Origin: Psychrobacter celer | Lineage (GTDB): Bacteria > Pseudomonadota > Gammaproteobacteria > Pseudomonadales > Moraxellaceae | Assembly: GCF_016107555.1 (NCBI RefSeq) | Contig: NZ_JABASU010000001.1 | Span: 299,006 to 363,005, forward strand | DNA: 64,000 nucleotides | Direction: 5' to 3' | In this document: piece after piece, positions 17,616-26,707 of the stretch | Numbering within the stretch: the stretch's first letter is position 1 | Layout of the letters: the number at the start of each line of letters is the position of its first letter | Made by a program: the position numbers and the translations under genes | Notes under the pieces: generated by a model | What the model was told of the DNA's origin: nothing | The model's database searches: none | Seen by the model: only the letters and a program-made list of their open reading frames with translations

Positions 17616-19007
17616 TTAAGCCATCCAGCCTACATACATAGCAAAATGTCCGAACGCGGCTGCGAGTAGGATGCTAAGGGCCACACGCTCAAACCATATG
17701 ACGATCATTTTGCCAACCGATAATGGAATTTCTGTTGCGAGTACACACGGAATCATGGCAGAAAAAAACAGCACGCTGCTAATCGATATCACCCCAGCGA
17801 CGTAGCGTGTTAGGATATCTGCCTCACTGAGTAGTAGGGCTGGCAAAAACATTTCAGCGAGCCCAGCAGACATACCTTTAGCAGCCACTAAAGGCTCTGG
17901 CAAGCCGCCGAGCCACGTAAATGGATACAAAAGCAGACCCAATACATCAAACACCGGGGTGTATTTGGCTAACAAAAGACCGGTCAGCCCGACAGCAATA
18001 ATCGAGGGCACAATGGCAGCAGCCATCATAAGACCATCGCGAAAATTGGACCATAAAATCTGTTTTAGGTCAGTTGCCTGACGCGACGTCGCTAAGCCTA
18101 AATCAAAAGCGGCGGCCAGCCGTTTGCCACGGGTATGATCGAGTGGCGGGCGTTCAACGTCATTGTCAAAAAGGCTGACGGGCGGAATACGAGCGGTAAT
18201 AGCGGTGACGATAAAGGTAATCACCAGTGTTGACCAAAAAAATATATTCCAAAACTCCATCAAGTTTAAGGTTTTGGCAACAATCACCATAAACGCTGCC
18301 GATACCGTAGAAAACCCAGTCGCAATAATGACGGCTTCACGCGCTGAGTATTGTTTTTGTAGGTACACACGATTGGTAATCAATAAACCAATAGAGTAAC
18401 TACCCACAAAAGACGCAACGGCATCAATAGCTGATGAGCCAGGCGTTCTCCAAATCGGTTTCATAATCGGCTGCATCAGCACACCGACCATCTCAAGCAA
18501 ACCAAAACCCACCAAAAAAGCCAAGATTAATGCCCCAATAGGTACAATCATACCCACGGGTAATGCCAGCTTTTCAAACAAAAATGGCAGCATATCAGCT
18601 TCCATCATATAGGCAGGGGCGGTGCCAGTCATATACATCACCGCCAAAACCAAACCGATTATCTTAAACACGGTCAGGGTCTTGTGGGTGAGGTTCTTGC
18701 GCCATGAACCGTCTATGAATGGCTTGCCAACACCAAATATCATCAGCAAAAACAACAAGGTCACAGATAAAGTGTGTTGCTGAGTGACCAGATAAGTGGC
18801 CCCATGATCAAACAAAATCGTGCTTTTGTCACCGATGGTAAAGGGTACAAAAAACATCACCAAGCCAATAGCGCTACATACGATTAGCTGTATTAGTGCG
18901 ATGGGTTTAGATAGCAGCTTTTCAGACCGTAGGCTAGCAGGTGCTGGACTGTCTAGAGGCGTTCTAGGCACAGAGCTGCCTGGAGGCAAAATATCACGTT
19001 CAGACAT
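17616..19007 (-). CDS. YjiH-family membrane protein, probable histidine/urocanate-linked transporter
   Basis: 463 residues with about 10-12 hydrophobic segments. It belongs to the YjiH family with two nucleoside-recognition (Gate) domains: GSSAIDAVASFVGSYSIGLL and FSTVSAAFMVIVAKTL are typical, as is the second-half VAAKGMSAGLAEMFLPALLL. The N-terminal 35 residues are polar and cytoplasmic. AAGGAC precedes the ATG. It sits between hutU (67-base gap) and hutH, so a role in moving histidine or a pathway intermediate is inferred; family substrates are poorly known and the classical HutT permease is absent here. Confidence 0.85.
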   Translation of the reverse strand: MSERDILPPGSSVPRTPLDSPAPASLRSEKLLSKPIALIQLIVCSAIGLVMFFVPFTIGDKSTILFDHGATYLVTQQHTLSVTLLFLLMIFGVGKPFIDGSWRKNLTHKTLTVFKIIGLVLAVMYMTGTAPAYMMEADMLPFLFEKLALPVGMIVPIGALILAFLVGFGLLEMVGVLMQPIMKPIWRTPGSSAIDAVASFVGSYSIGLLITNRVYLQKQYSAREAVIIATGFSTVSAAFMVIVAKTLNLMEFWNIFFWSTLVITFIVTAITARIPPVSLFDNDVERPPLDHTRGKRLAAAFDLGLATSRQATDLKQILWSNFRDGLMMAAAIVPSIIAVGLTGLLLAKYTPVFDVLGLLLYPFTWLGGLPEPLVAAKGMSAGLAEMFLPALLLSEADILTRYVAGVISISSVLFFSAMIPCVLATEIPLSVGKMIVIWFERVALSILLAAAFGHFAMYVGWMA

Positions 19008-19074
19008 ATTATCGTCCTTGATAAAGTGTTGATGATGTCCTTATATCATCCGAGCATATAAGGACAGTAGCAAG

Positions 19075-20808
19075 CTATTTAATCATCGGCAGATGTAAAC
19101 CATAGTCCTTGGCGGTTTTGATCGCCAGCTCGTAGCCGGCATCGGCATGACGCATCACCCCTGAGCCGCAATCATTGACCAGTACGCGCGCCAAGCGCTT
19201 GGCTGCGCTCTCTGTACCATCGGCGACGATGACCATGCCAGAGTGCTGCGAGTAGCCCATGCCCACGCCGCCGCCATGATGCAATGATACCCAAGTGGCG
19301 CCGCCTGCGACATTGAGCATACCATTTAATAGCGCCCAATCCGACACCGCATCTGAGCCGTCTTTCATGCTCTCAGTTTCACGGTTTGGGCTGGCGACAG
19401 AGCCTGTATCCAAATGGTCACGGCCGATGACGATGGGGCCTTTGAGCTCACCGTTTTTGACCATCTCGTTAAATGCCAAGCCTGCTTTATCACGCTCGCC
19501 CAGACCTAACCAGCAAATGCGGGCAGGTAGACCTTGAAATTGAATACGCTCTTTTGCCATATCCAGCCAGCGATGCACATGGGCGTTTTCAGGGAACAGC
19601 TCTTTGATTTTTTGATCAGTTTTGTAGATATCTTCTGGGTCGCCTGATAGCGCCACCCAACGAAACGGCCCTTTACCTTGACAAAACAGTGGTCGTACAT
19701 AAGCGGGGACAAAACCTGGGAAATTAAAGGCGTCTTTTACCCCTTCATCAAAGGCCACTTGGCGGATGTTATTACCATAATCAGTGGCAGGGATACCCAT
19801 GTCTTGTAGATCCAGCATGGCCTGTACGTGTACGGCACAAGAGACGGCAGCAGCTTTGCTCAACGCCGCGTGTTGCTCTGGGTTTTCTTGTGCTGCTTTC
19901 CACTCATCAACGCTCCAGCCACTTGGCAAATAGCCATTGATTAAGTCATGAGCAGAGGTTTGATCAGTGACTAGATCAGGTTTGATTTCACCTGCATTGG
20001 CGCGCTTGACCATCTCAGGCAAGATATCGGCGGCGTTACCAAGTAGGGCGATAGAGACGGCTTCACCAGCGGCGGTATGCTGCTTGATCAGCTCATAAGC
20101 ATGATCGAGATCGTCCGCTTGCTTATCGACGTAACCGGTGCGCAAACGAAAATCGATGCTGGATTGCTGACATTCGATGTTCAAAGAAGTCGCACCAGCA
20201 AAGCTTGCGGCCAATGGCTGCGCGCCGCCCATACCGCCAAGACCAGCGGTCAATATCCAGCGTCCGCTCCAATCGCCATCATAATGCTGGCGGCCTGCCT
20301 CGACAAAGGTCTCATAAGTGCCTTGGACGATGCCTTGGGTGCCGATATAAATCCAGCTCCCAGCGGTCATCTGCCCATACATAAACAAGTCTTTACGATC
20401 CAGCTCGTTAAAATGCTCCCACGTTGCCCAGCGCGGGACAAGGTTAGAGTTGGCAATGAGCACGCGCGGTGCATTTTCATGAGTTTGAAAGACGCCAACG
20501 GGTTTGCCAGATTGTACGAGTAAGGTCTCATCGTCTTCTAACTCTTTAAGAGAGGCGAGGATTTGATCATAGCTCTCCCAATTACGGGCAGCGCGTCCGA
20601 TACCGCCATAGACGACTAGGCTCTTTGGGTTTTCGGCCACGTCAGGATGTAGATTATTTTGAATCATACGATAAGGCGCTTCGGTCAGCCAACTTTTACA
20701 ATGTAGCGTACTGCCAGTGGGCGCAGCGACTTCACGGCTGTCATCACGGCGGGTAAAGGTGTTTGCCTTAAGGGTGTTGTTTGTGGTGGTTTCCTTGGCA
20801 GTAGTCAT
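19075..20808 (-). CDS. hutU: Urocanate hydratase
   Basis: 577 residues, normal for urocanase (about 555-560) plus a short N-terminal extension. It converts urocanate to imidazolonepropionate using tightly bound NAD+. Recognised stretches: [58 protein letters not shown] (NAD-binding glycines), [32 protein letters not shown], and [25 protein letters not shown] precedes the ATG. It is the first gene of the minus-strand hut operon and diverges from hutC over a 317-base promoter region that contains a HutC-type palindrome. Confidence 0.97.
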   Translation of the reverse strand: MTTAKETTTNNTLKANTFTRRDDSREVAAPTGSTLHCKSWLTEAPYRMIQNNLHPDVAENPKSLVVYGGIGRAARNWESYDQILASLKELEDDETLLVQSGKPVGVFQTHENAPRVLIANSNLVPRWATWEHFNELDRKDLFMYGQMTAGSWIYIGTQGIVQGTYETFVEAGRQHYDGDWSGRWILTAGLGGMGGAQPLAASFAGATSLNIECQQSSIDFRLRTGYVDKQADDLDHAYELIKQHTAAGEAVSIALLGNAADILPEMVKRANAGEIKPDLVTDQTSAHDLINGYLPSGWSVDEWKAAQENPEQHAALSKAAAVSCAVHVQAMLDLQDMGIPATDYGNNIRQVAFDEGVKDAFNFPGFVPAYVRPLFCQGKGPFRWVALSGDPEDIYKTDQKIKELFPENAHVHRWLDMAKERIQFQGLPARICWLGLGERDKAGLAFNEMVKNGELKGPIVIGRDHLDTGSVASPNRETESMKDGSDAVSDWALLNGMLNVAGGATWVSLHHGGGVGMGYSQHSGMVIVADGTESAAKRLARVLVNDCGSGVMRHADAGYELAIKTAKDYGLHLPMIK

Positions 20809-20837
20809 GAACAGATCCTTTTGAGTGTGCGTCGCTT

Positions 20838-20876
20838 ATTTACGCCGTGTATTTACGTGGTCTATTTGCGCGGCAT
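20838..20876 (+). repeat. Three degenerate 13-bp direct repeats upstream of hutU
   Basis: ATTTACGCCGTGT, ATTTACGTGGTCT and ATTTGCGCGGCAT follow each other at 20838, 20851 and 20864, between the hutU start and the HutC-like site. They would lie in the hutU leader. Could be slippage or protein sites. Confidence 0.4.
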
Positions 20877-20906
20877 TTAGCGATAATATTGAAAGTACCT
20901 AATAAG

Positions 20907-20918
20907 TTGTATATACAA
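20907..20918. promoter_or_regulatory. HutC operator
   Basis: TTGTATATACAA is a perfect palindrome about 90 bases upstream of the hutU ATG and about 210 bases upstream of hutC. It matches the core TGTATATACA of HutC operators known from Pseudomonas. With hutC next to it, regulation of hutUHGI (relieved by urocanate) is the expected function. Confidence 0.8.
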
Positions 20919-21125
20919 ATTATCAAAGATTTATTTTTCATGCAAGCATTTTTTGTATGGGGTAAGATCTTTGGCGTACGTCTGTCTTAGTACCGGCTTT
21001 TCTTTGTCTTCTGTGGTCGGTGATCCAACGCAGATAGTGATGAATGGATGAGGGCTGCCGCGGCGACGGATGGTCATGGTATTATGAGGCTATTATTTTG
21101 CTAAAACTGACGGTAAAACACGGAC

Positions 21126-21875
21126 ATGACAAAACAAGTTCCCGCTTATCAGCGGATCAAAAACGCAATCTTGGACAATATTCACTCAGGGAAGTGGCAA
21201 GCAGGTGAGGCCATCTCTACAGAGATGGCGCTGGCTGAGGAGTTTGATGTATCGCGCATGACGGTCAACCGCGCGCTAAAAGAGCTGAGCGAGGAGCGGG
21301 TGCTGGAGCGCCGGCAAGGCTCAGGGACCTTTGTCGCCCAGCAGCAGTTTAATCATACCTTTGTAGAGGTGCGCAATATCGCCCAAGACTTGCGCTCGGC
21401 TAACCGCGATTATCAAGCGCAGGTGGTGAGCAAACGTGTGATCACCGCAAGTATGCTAGATGATGAGCTGCGCCGTAAGTTTGCTATCGACAGTGCGGCA
21501 ATCACAGGCGAGAGGAGCTCGGCGGATAGTAGTGCGGCGGTCTTATACGAAGTAAAAATCATTCATTTTGCGGATGCTCAGCCCATACAGTTTGAAGAGC
21601 GCTGGGTCGATGCAAAAAAGCTGCCTGAGTTTATCGAACAAGACTTTAGCATTATCAACACCAGTGAGTACTTGATTGCCAAAAGTCCACTGGAGCGCGG
21701 TAGCTATACCATTCAGGCGCTAGCAGCACCAGATGAGATCGCCGCGCTGCTACAGATTGCCCCGCAGTCTCCCACATTGGTGCTGAGCCGTCAGACCTAT
21801 TCAGCAGGGAAGGTGTTGACCTTTGTCAAAATGTGGCACGCAGGGGAGCGCTATCAGTTCTCAGGCGAGCTGTGA
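21126..21875 (+). CDS. hutC: GntR-family histidine utilisation repressor
   Basis: 249 residues. The N-terminal winged helix is of GntR type: AYQRIKNAILDNIHSGKWQA, EMALAEEFDVSRMTVNRALK (recognition helix about 35-55), ERRQGSGTFVAQ. The UTRA ligand-binding domain follows (about 90-245) with FEERWVDAKKLPEF and PTLVLSRQTYSAGKVLTFVKM, typical for HutC, whose inducer is urocanate. It is divergent from the hut operon and should repress it and probably itself at the palindrome 20907-20918. No other operon gene follows in close spacing. Confidence 0.95.
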   Translation: MTKQVPAYQRIKNAILDNIHSGKWQAGEAISTEMALAEEFDVSRMTVNRALKELSEERVLERRQGSGTFVAQQQFNHTFVEVRNIAQDLRSANRDYQAQVVSKRVITASMLDDELRRKFAIDSAAITGERSSADSSAAVLYEVKIIHFADAQPIQFEERWVDAKKLPEFIEQDFSIINTSEYLIAKSPLERGSYTIQALAAPDEIAALLQIAPQSPTLVLSRQTYSAGKVLTFVKMWHAGERYQFSGEL

Positions 21876-22245
21876 CCATAAACGGACAGAGCTGGCTGTT
21901 GCTCACTGTTTTTGTACGTTTATTCTTACCTAAGTGCGCTAGTATAGAAACAATGGAGTTTTTTTGTTTTAAACCCTTTGTTTAAAAGATAGGGACAGGC
22001 TGTGATAAGAAAATGCAGAAAGTAGCCAATGCAGTATTGAAAAACTTATCTGCAGTCCTCAAATCGGGCAGCTAAAGCCGATGCGCGCTGTGCGGACACT
22101 GTCCAAATACGATTTGTTTGTAAAGGTGTTTGCCTGCATGGTTTTATCATACTGTTTTCTTATACAGCTTTGGCCTACAGCATGGGTACCCTATATTTTT
22201 GCTAGACACTTTTAGACTTATTCATTCATCTTATAAGGACGCCTT
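21876..22245. other. Promoter region of the cystine-type ABC importer
   Basis: 370 bases between hutC and the binding-protein gene. No gene, clear terminator or riboswitch is recognised. AAGGA sits just before the downstream ATG. Confidence 0.4.
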
Positions 22246-23082
22246 ATGAAACGTCGTACTCTTTTAGCCCTCGCCGCCAGCACAGTCCTGCTCGCTGCTT
22301 GTGGTCAGTCTACTACCAATGACGCCGATAGCAATGCGACTGATAACGCCGCGAGCGGTGGCTCTGATATGCTGCAACGCATCAACGATGGCGGCACGAT
22401 CAATGTGGGTACTGAGGGTACCTATCCGCCGTTTACCTATCACGATGAAAGCGGCAAGCTGACCGGCTACGACGTGGAAGTCACCCGTGCGGTGGCGGAT
22501 AAGCTCGGCGTCGATGTTGAGTTTAAAGAAACCCAGTGGGATGCGATGCTAGCTGGTCTCGACTCGAAGCGTTTTGATATGGTAGCCAACCAAGTCAGCC
22601 TAACGACGCCTGAGCGCCAAGCAAAGTACGACCTCGCGCAGCCTTATAGCTGGTCTGGCGCTGTGGTACTAGCGCCCACCGATGACAATCGTTATGGCTC
22701 GTGGGATAACCTAAAAGGTCTACGTAGCGCCCAGTCGTTAAGCAGTAACTATGGTGAGCTGGCCGAACGCTATCAAGCCGAAATCGTCCCTGTCGATGGT
22801 ATGGCGCAAGCGATTCAGTTGGTCAAGCAAGACCGCGCTGACTTTACCATGAATGACAATTTGGCCGTACTTGATTATCTAAAAAAATTCCCAGATAGTG
22901 GCCTTGAGATCAAGCTGGTTGCTCCGGCCGACGAGCAGCGCGGTTCAGGTTTGGTACTATTAAAAGGCAATGACGCTGTCGTGACGAAGTTAAATGAAGC
23001 CATGAGCGAGTTGCATGCCGACGGCACGCTGACCAAGCTTAGCGAAGAATTCTTTGGTGCTGATATAAGTCAACAAAAATAA
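22246..23082 (+). CDS. Amino-acid (cystine-type) ABC transporter binding lipoprotein
   Basis: 278 residues. Lipoprotein signal [20 protein letters not shown] with the lipobox LAAC, followed by a Ser/Asn/Asp-rich linker. The mature domain is a family 3 solute-binding protein: [72 protein letters not shown]. The [20 protein letters not shown] stretch is very like the L-cystine binders TcyJ/FliY and TcyA, so cystine is the likely ligand, although histidine cannot be excluded given the adjacent hutC. AAGGA precedes the ATG. The stop overlaps the permease start by one base (TAATG), so translation is probably coupled. Confidence 0.9.
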   Translation: MKRRTLLALAASTVLLAACGQSTTNDADSNATDNAASGGSDMLQRINDGGTINVGTEGTYPPFTYHDESGKLTGYDVEVTRAVADKLGVDVEFKETQWDAMLAGLDSKRFDMVANQVSLTTPERQAKYDLAQPYSWSGAVVLAPTDDNRYGSWDNLKGLRSAQSLSSNYGELAERYQAEIVPVDGMAQAIQLVKQDRADFTMNDNLAVLDYLKKFPDSGLEIKLVAPADEQRGSGLVLLKGNDAVVTKLNEAMSELHADGTLTKLSEEFFGADISQQK

Positions 23083-23819
23083 TGCTAGCGTCTCTTACCT
23101 CAGCGTTAACCGATTTATTGGCACTGCTGCCCTTTATGAGTCCTGATCGGGCGCAAATCGTTATCGACTCGTTTTGGCCGATGCTCAAAGGCGGTATCTA
23201 TTATTCGATACCGCTGGCTTTGATTTCGTTTGCCATCGGTATGATGATTGCGCTGGTCGTGGCGCTGATTCGTATCGTACCGCGGACAGGCTGGTTTCAT
23301 GAGGTGATTTATAGACTTGCACGTATTTATGTGTCGGCGATTCGTGGCACGCCGATGCTGGTGCAGCTGTTTATTATCTTTTATGGTCTGCCAAGTGTGG
23401 GGGTCAAGCTTGACCCCTTTCCCTCAGCGATTATTGCGTTTTCGCTCAATATCGGTGCTTATGCCTCAGAGACGGTACGTGCCTCGATTTTGTCGATTCC
23501 AAAAGGCCAGTGGGAAGCAGGCTCGACGGTCGGTTTGACGTATCTGCAGACTTTTCGCCATGTCATTTTGCCGCAAGCGTTACGGGTATCGGTACCGCCG
23601 TTGTCCAATACCTTTATCAGTCTGGTCAAGGACACGTCATTGGCGTCGCTGGTATTGGTCACAGAGCTGTTTAAGCAAGCGCAGATCATTACCGCCCGCA
23701 ACTATGAGTTTATGCTGGTCTATACCGAAGCGGCTTTTATTTATTGGGCCATTTGTCTGTTTTTGACCTTTATCCAAGGCAAACTTGAGACCAGACTCGA
23801 TCGTTATGTGGCCAAATAA
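23082..23819 (+). CDS. Amino-acid (cystine-type) ABC transporter permease
   Basis: 245 residues with about five membrane segments. It belongs to the HisM/GlnP-type polar amino-acid permeases, with [20 protein letters not shown] and the EAA loop [29 protein letters not shown] that docks on the ATPase (written here in two parts of the same loop, about residues 136-164). One permease gene suggests a homodimer, as for TcyL/YecS and TcyB. The ATG overlaps the stop of the binding-protein gene. Confidence 0.92.
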   Translation: MLASLTSALTDLLALLPFMSPDRAQIVIDSFWPMLKGGIYYSIPLALISFAIGMMIALVVALIRIVPRTGWFHEVIYRLARIYVSAIRGTPMLVQLFIIFYGLPSVGVKLDPFPSAIIAFSLNIGAYASETVRASILSIPKGQWEAGSTVGLTYLQTFRHVILPQALRVSVPPLSNTFISLVKDTSLASLVLVTELFKQAQIITARNYEFMLVYTEAAFIYWAICLFLTFIQGKLETRLDRYVAK

Positions 23820-23933
23820 CCGACAATTATTGACCACTGCCGCCATTTCACTTAAGCGACGAGCCAAGTATGGTAGTAGCTATTTGTTTACTCGTGTTTT
23901 GTTATTATTCTTTATTTGTCAGCGGAAACCTCT

Positions 23934-24677
23934 ATGATTCAAGTCAGTAATATTCACAAAGCCTTTGGTGACAATCAAGTGCTAAAGGGCATCGACTTGA
24001 CCATCGAAAAAGGCAAGGTGGTGGTGATACTTGGGCCGTCAGGGTCGGGAAAAACCACGTTTTTGCGCTGCTTAAATGCGCTGGAGATACCCGATCAAGG
24101 CATTATTGCTTTTGATGATAATAGTTTAAGTGTAGATTTTAGCGCTAAGCCAAATAAAAAAAAGCTATTGGCCTTGCAGCGTAAGTCGGGCATGGTGTTT
24201 CAGTCTTACAATTTATTTCCGCATAAAACAGCGATAGAGAACCTAATGCTTGGGCCGACGGTGGTACAAGGGCAAAGCAAAGCCCAAGCGCGTACGCAGG
24301 CGCTGGCCTTGCTTGATAAGGTGGGGCTTGCGGACAAAGCCGATCTGTATCCGTTTCAGCTATCAGGTGGTCAGCAGCAGCGCATCGGCATTGCCCGCGC
24401 TTTGGCCATTGAGCCGTCGCTGTTATTATTCGATGAGCCAACCTCAGCGCTTGATCCGGAGCTGGTACAAGATGTGCTTGAGACCATGAAGCAACTGGCA
24501 AGTGAGGGCTGGACGATGGTGGTGGTGACCCATGAGATAAACTTTGCGCGCGATGTCGCCGATCATGTGGTATTAATTGAGGATGGCCATGTGGTTGAAG
24601 AGGGCAGCGCCAAGCAGCTGTTTGAGCTATCCACTCACCCGCGTACGCAAGCGTTTTTGCAGCGTATCGAGCAGTAA
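23934..24677 (+). CDS. Amino-acid (cystine-type) ABC transporter ATP-binding protein
   Basis: 247 residues from this ATG. Walker A GPSGSGKTTFLRCLNALE, Q-loop VFQSYNLFPHKTAIENL, signature LSGGQQQRIGIARAL, Walker B LLLFDEPTSALDPE, and switch His in VVVTHEINFARDVAD are all intact. The frame extends upstream to a TTG at 23916, but the ATG at 23934 has GCGGAA just before it and is preferred. Third gene of the importer, 114 bases after the permease; a terminator follows. Close to TcyN/YecC by motif. Confidence 0.93.
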   Translation: MIQVSNIHKAFGDNQVLKGIDLTIEKGKVVVILGPSGSGKTTFLRCLNALEIPDQGIIAFDDNSLSVDFSAKPNKKKLLALQRKSGMVFQSYNLFPHKTAIENLMLGPTVVQGQSKAQARTQALALLDKVGLADKADLYPFQLSGGQQQRIGIARALAIEPSLLLFDEPTSALDPELVQDVLETMKQLASEGWTMVVVTHEINFARDVADHVVLIEDGHVVEEGSAKQLFELSTHPRTQAFLQRIEQ

Positions 24678-24742
24678 TGGGGCGCAATAGATACTGTCTG
24701 GCGCAAATTCACTACTTTTAAATAAGCCTTTATGCAAAAAAT

Positions 24743-24779
24743 AGCCCCAACGATGACATCATGGTTGGGGCTTTATTTG
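24743..24779. terminator. Bidirectional terminator between the ABC importer and the EamA gene
   Basis: AGCCCCAAC (24743-24751) pairs with GTTGGGGCT (24764-24772), with T-rich sequence on the plus side and an A-run (T-run on minus) on the other. It lies between two convergent genes. Confidence 0.85.
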
Positions 24780-24815
24780 TTTTTAAGCTATTTTTTCACT
24801 GGGGCTTTTGTTTTG

Positions 24816-25766
24816 CTAAAAAGGTTTTGGTTGCCGTCTGAGCCAGCGTGGTACGCGCGTAGTCGTACCATTTAACATAGCATTTAATAAAGCTGCCAGT
24901 AAAATTAGCACCACGCCCACATATTGTATCCATGAAAGCGCTTGATGCAGGAGCAGTAGCGCCAAAGCAATGGCGGTCAATGGCTCAAAGATAGTAAAGA
25001 CCGATGCGCGCGTGGCAGGCAGTTTCTCTAATGCTTTCATATACAGCGCAAATGGCACCACCGTACCAATCAAGGAAAGCCCCAGTGCGTAGCCCCAGGT
25101 GGCCAGCGGTAAGGTAGATAACTGCCCGTAAGTACGATACGTCTCAGGCAACAACAGCAGTACGCCAGCACTGATGATAATTGAGGTAAAAAACACCAAC
25201 GGTGCAGGGTGGGCATAATGCATTGCGCGTTTGCCAAGGACACCGTAGAGCGAATAACACACGCCAGATAGCAGCCCAAGCGCGATACCCCAGTTGACTT
25301 TTGCCTCATCACCCAGCATCGTCAAACCCACACCAAACACCGCCATGAGTGCCAGTAGCGCTGACTGACGAGTGATAGGCTCCTGCAATAACACCGCAGA
25401 AAACAGTAGGCTAAACACTGGTGCGGTATATAGCAAAGCAACCGCAGGGCCAGCGCCGACATAGATGACGGCAAAAAAATAACAGAGCGACATACCAAGC
25501 ACGCCTATCAAGGACTGCAGCGCCAGCCCCAGCCACTGCTTTGGACGTAGCTTAATCAAATGGGGCCAGAGCGTTGGTAGCATGACCAGCACCAAAAAAG
25601 CGGCGCTCACGATGCGCAAAATAGTAATCTGCCAGCCACTAAAGCCGCTCTGGTTTAGATAGGTGGAAAATATCCCAAGCGTGCCCCAACAGACCGCAGC
25701 GCTAATGATTTGAATGGTGCCTATCCATGACTGCCGCGCTGTCATCGCGCTCTCGGTGTGTGCCAT
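24816..25766 (-). CDS. EamA/DMT-family transporter
   Basis: 316 residues from the ATG at 25766; an upstream TTG (25799) is in frame, but AGAGAG precedes the ATG and decides the start. Ten hydrophobic segments in two EamA repeats: first with AAVCWGTLGIFSTYL and AVIYVGAGPAVALLYTAPVF, second with GLLSGVCYSLYGVLGKRAM and LEKLPATRASVFTIFEPLTA. The PAxxLLYTxPVF and E-P-x-A elements are typical of drug/metabolite exporters. Substrate unknown; amino-acid or metabolite export at the inner membrane is usual for the family. Stands alone. Confidence 0.9.
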   Translation of the reverse strand: MAHTESAMTARQSWIGTIQIISAAVCWGTLGIFSTYLNQSGFSGWQITILRIVSAAFLVLVMLPTLWPHLIKLRPKQWLGLALQSLIGVLGMSLCYFFAVIYVGAGPAVALLYTAPVFSLLFSAVLLQEPITRQSALLALMAVFGVGLTMLGDEAKVNWGIALGLLSGVCYSLYGVLGKRAMHYAHPAPLVFFTSIIISAGVLLLLPETYRTYGQLSTLPLATWGYALGLSLIGTVVPFALYMKALEKLPATRASVFTIFEPLTAIALALLLLHQALSWIQYVGVVLILLAALLNAMLNGTTTRVPRWLRRQPKPF

Positions 25767-26014
25767 ATCGCTCTCTATTTTACTTTCTAGAAAATTCAAA
25801 CAATAAGCTGTATCAGTCTTTAAGCTAATGGCGCTTTTTTTGACTTGGTGCTCGTTGCCTATTGCTCATCACTCATTACTATGCTGAAATAACAAAAGAC
25901 AACCTTGTTAAAGGCTGCCTTTTGTTTGTTGTTTTCAGTCTAACATTAAAGCGTTAATGAAGGACTAACACAAGTCCACTAAACTTAAAAGTCGATTTAC
26001 TTGGGCTGCATGAT

Positions 26015-26674
26015 TTAAACTTGCAGTAAAAAATTGCTTAGCAAGCGTTTGGCGCCTTCTGTGGCAAATGACTCTGGATGAAATTGCACGCCCTGAATCG
26101 GATAGTCGGTGTGGGCAAGTCCCATTATCTCATCGCCTGCGAGCGCCGCCTCTGTCAGGCTCAAGTGATGATGGGCGTCATTGGCAACGACAGCAGTGAC
26201 GGTTAAGCAGTCAGGTAGCGTATCCGCCTTTACCATAAGCGAGTGATAGCGCATGATTTCTACCTCTTGCGGCAAGCCTTGATAAACACCTGCATCGTCA
26301 TGGCGAATGGCAGAGACTTTGCCATGCATCGGTACGCGAGCTCGTATCACATCGCCGCCGAATACGTGGGCGATACCTTGCATGCCTAGGCAGACGCCCA
26401 ATATCGGCGTGGTTTTTCCCATGATTTTGATGACTTCTGCACAAATACCAAAGTAAGCAGGATCATCAGGTGCGCCTGGGCCAGGTGAGATGATAATGCG
26501 GTCCAGATTCATCGCTTGTATGTCAGCCAAGGTGATCTCGTTGTTGCGTTTGACGATGACGTTTGCAGCGCTAGCGCCGTCTTTATCATCCTCCATGGTT
26601 TGCAAGATCTCGCCGATATATTGATATAAGTTAAAGGTAAACGAGTCGTAGTTGTCGATAATCAAAACATTCAT
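26015..26674 (-). CDS. trpG: Anthranilate synthase component II, glutamine amidotransferase
   Basis: 219 residues, class I glutamine amidotransferase that supplies ammonia from glutamine to the TrpE-type partner. The start is MNVLIIDNYDSFTFNLYQYI; the oxyanion strand is IIISPGPGAPDDP; the nucleophile Cys is in ILGVCLGMQGIAHVFGG; the His-Glu pair is in GVQFHPESFATEGAKRLL. A short insert (about residues 27-37, MEDDKDGASAAN) is unusual. The gene follows the TrpE-like gene by 33 bases. PabA is the alternative name, since some subunits serve both pathways; the trpR gene upstream favours tryptophan synthesis. Confidence 0.85.
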   Translation of the reverse strand: MNVLIIDNYDSFTFNLYQYIGEILQTMEDDKDGASAANVIVKRNNEITLADIQAMNLDRIIISPGPGAPDDPAYFGICAEVIKIMGKTTPILGVCLGMQGIAHVFGGDVIRARVPMHGKVSAIRHDDAGVYQGLPQEVEIMRYHSLMVKADTLPDCLTVTAVVANDAHHHLSLTEAALAGDEIMGLAHTDYPIQGVQFHPESFATEGAKRLLSNFLLQV

Positions 26675-26707
26675 AAGTCATCACTCTTTGCTGAAGTAGA
26701 GAGGGGT

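Larger units (their letters stand above)
20809..21125. other. Divergent hutU-hutC promoter region
   Basis: 317 bases without a gene, carrying promoters for hutU (minus) and hutC (plus). It contains a perfect 12-bp palindrome and three degenerate 13-bp repeats described separately. Confidence 0.6.

Noticed and set aside
20077..20523. A 148-residue plus-strand frame inside hutU
   Set aside because: Complement of a clear urocanate hydratase gene.
24145..24687. A 180-residue open frame on the minus strand opposite the ABC ATPase gene
   Set aside because: The plus-strand ATPase is certain with all motifs; the opposite frame is Pro/His/Arg/Ala-rich and has no recognisable protein features.
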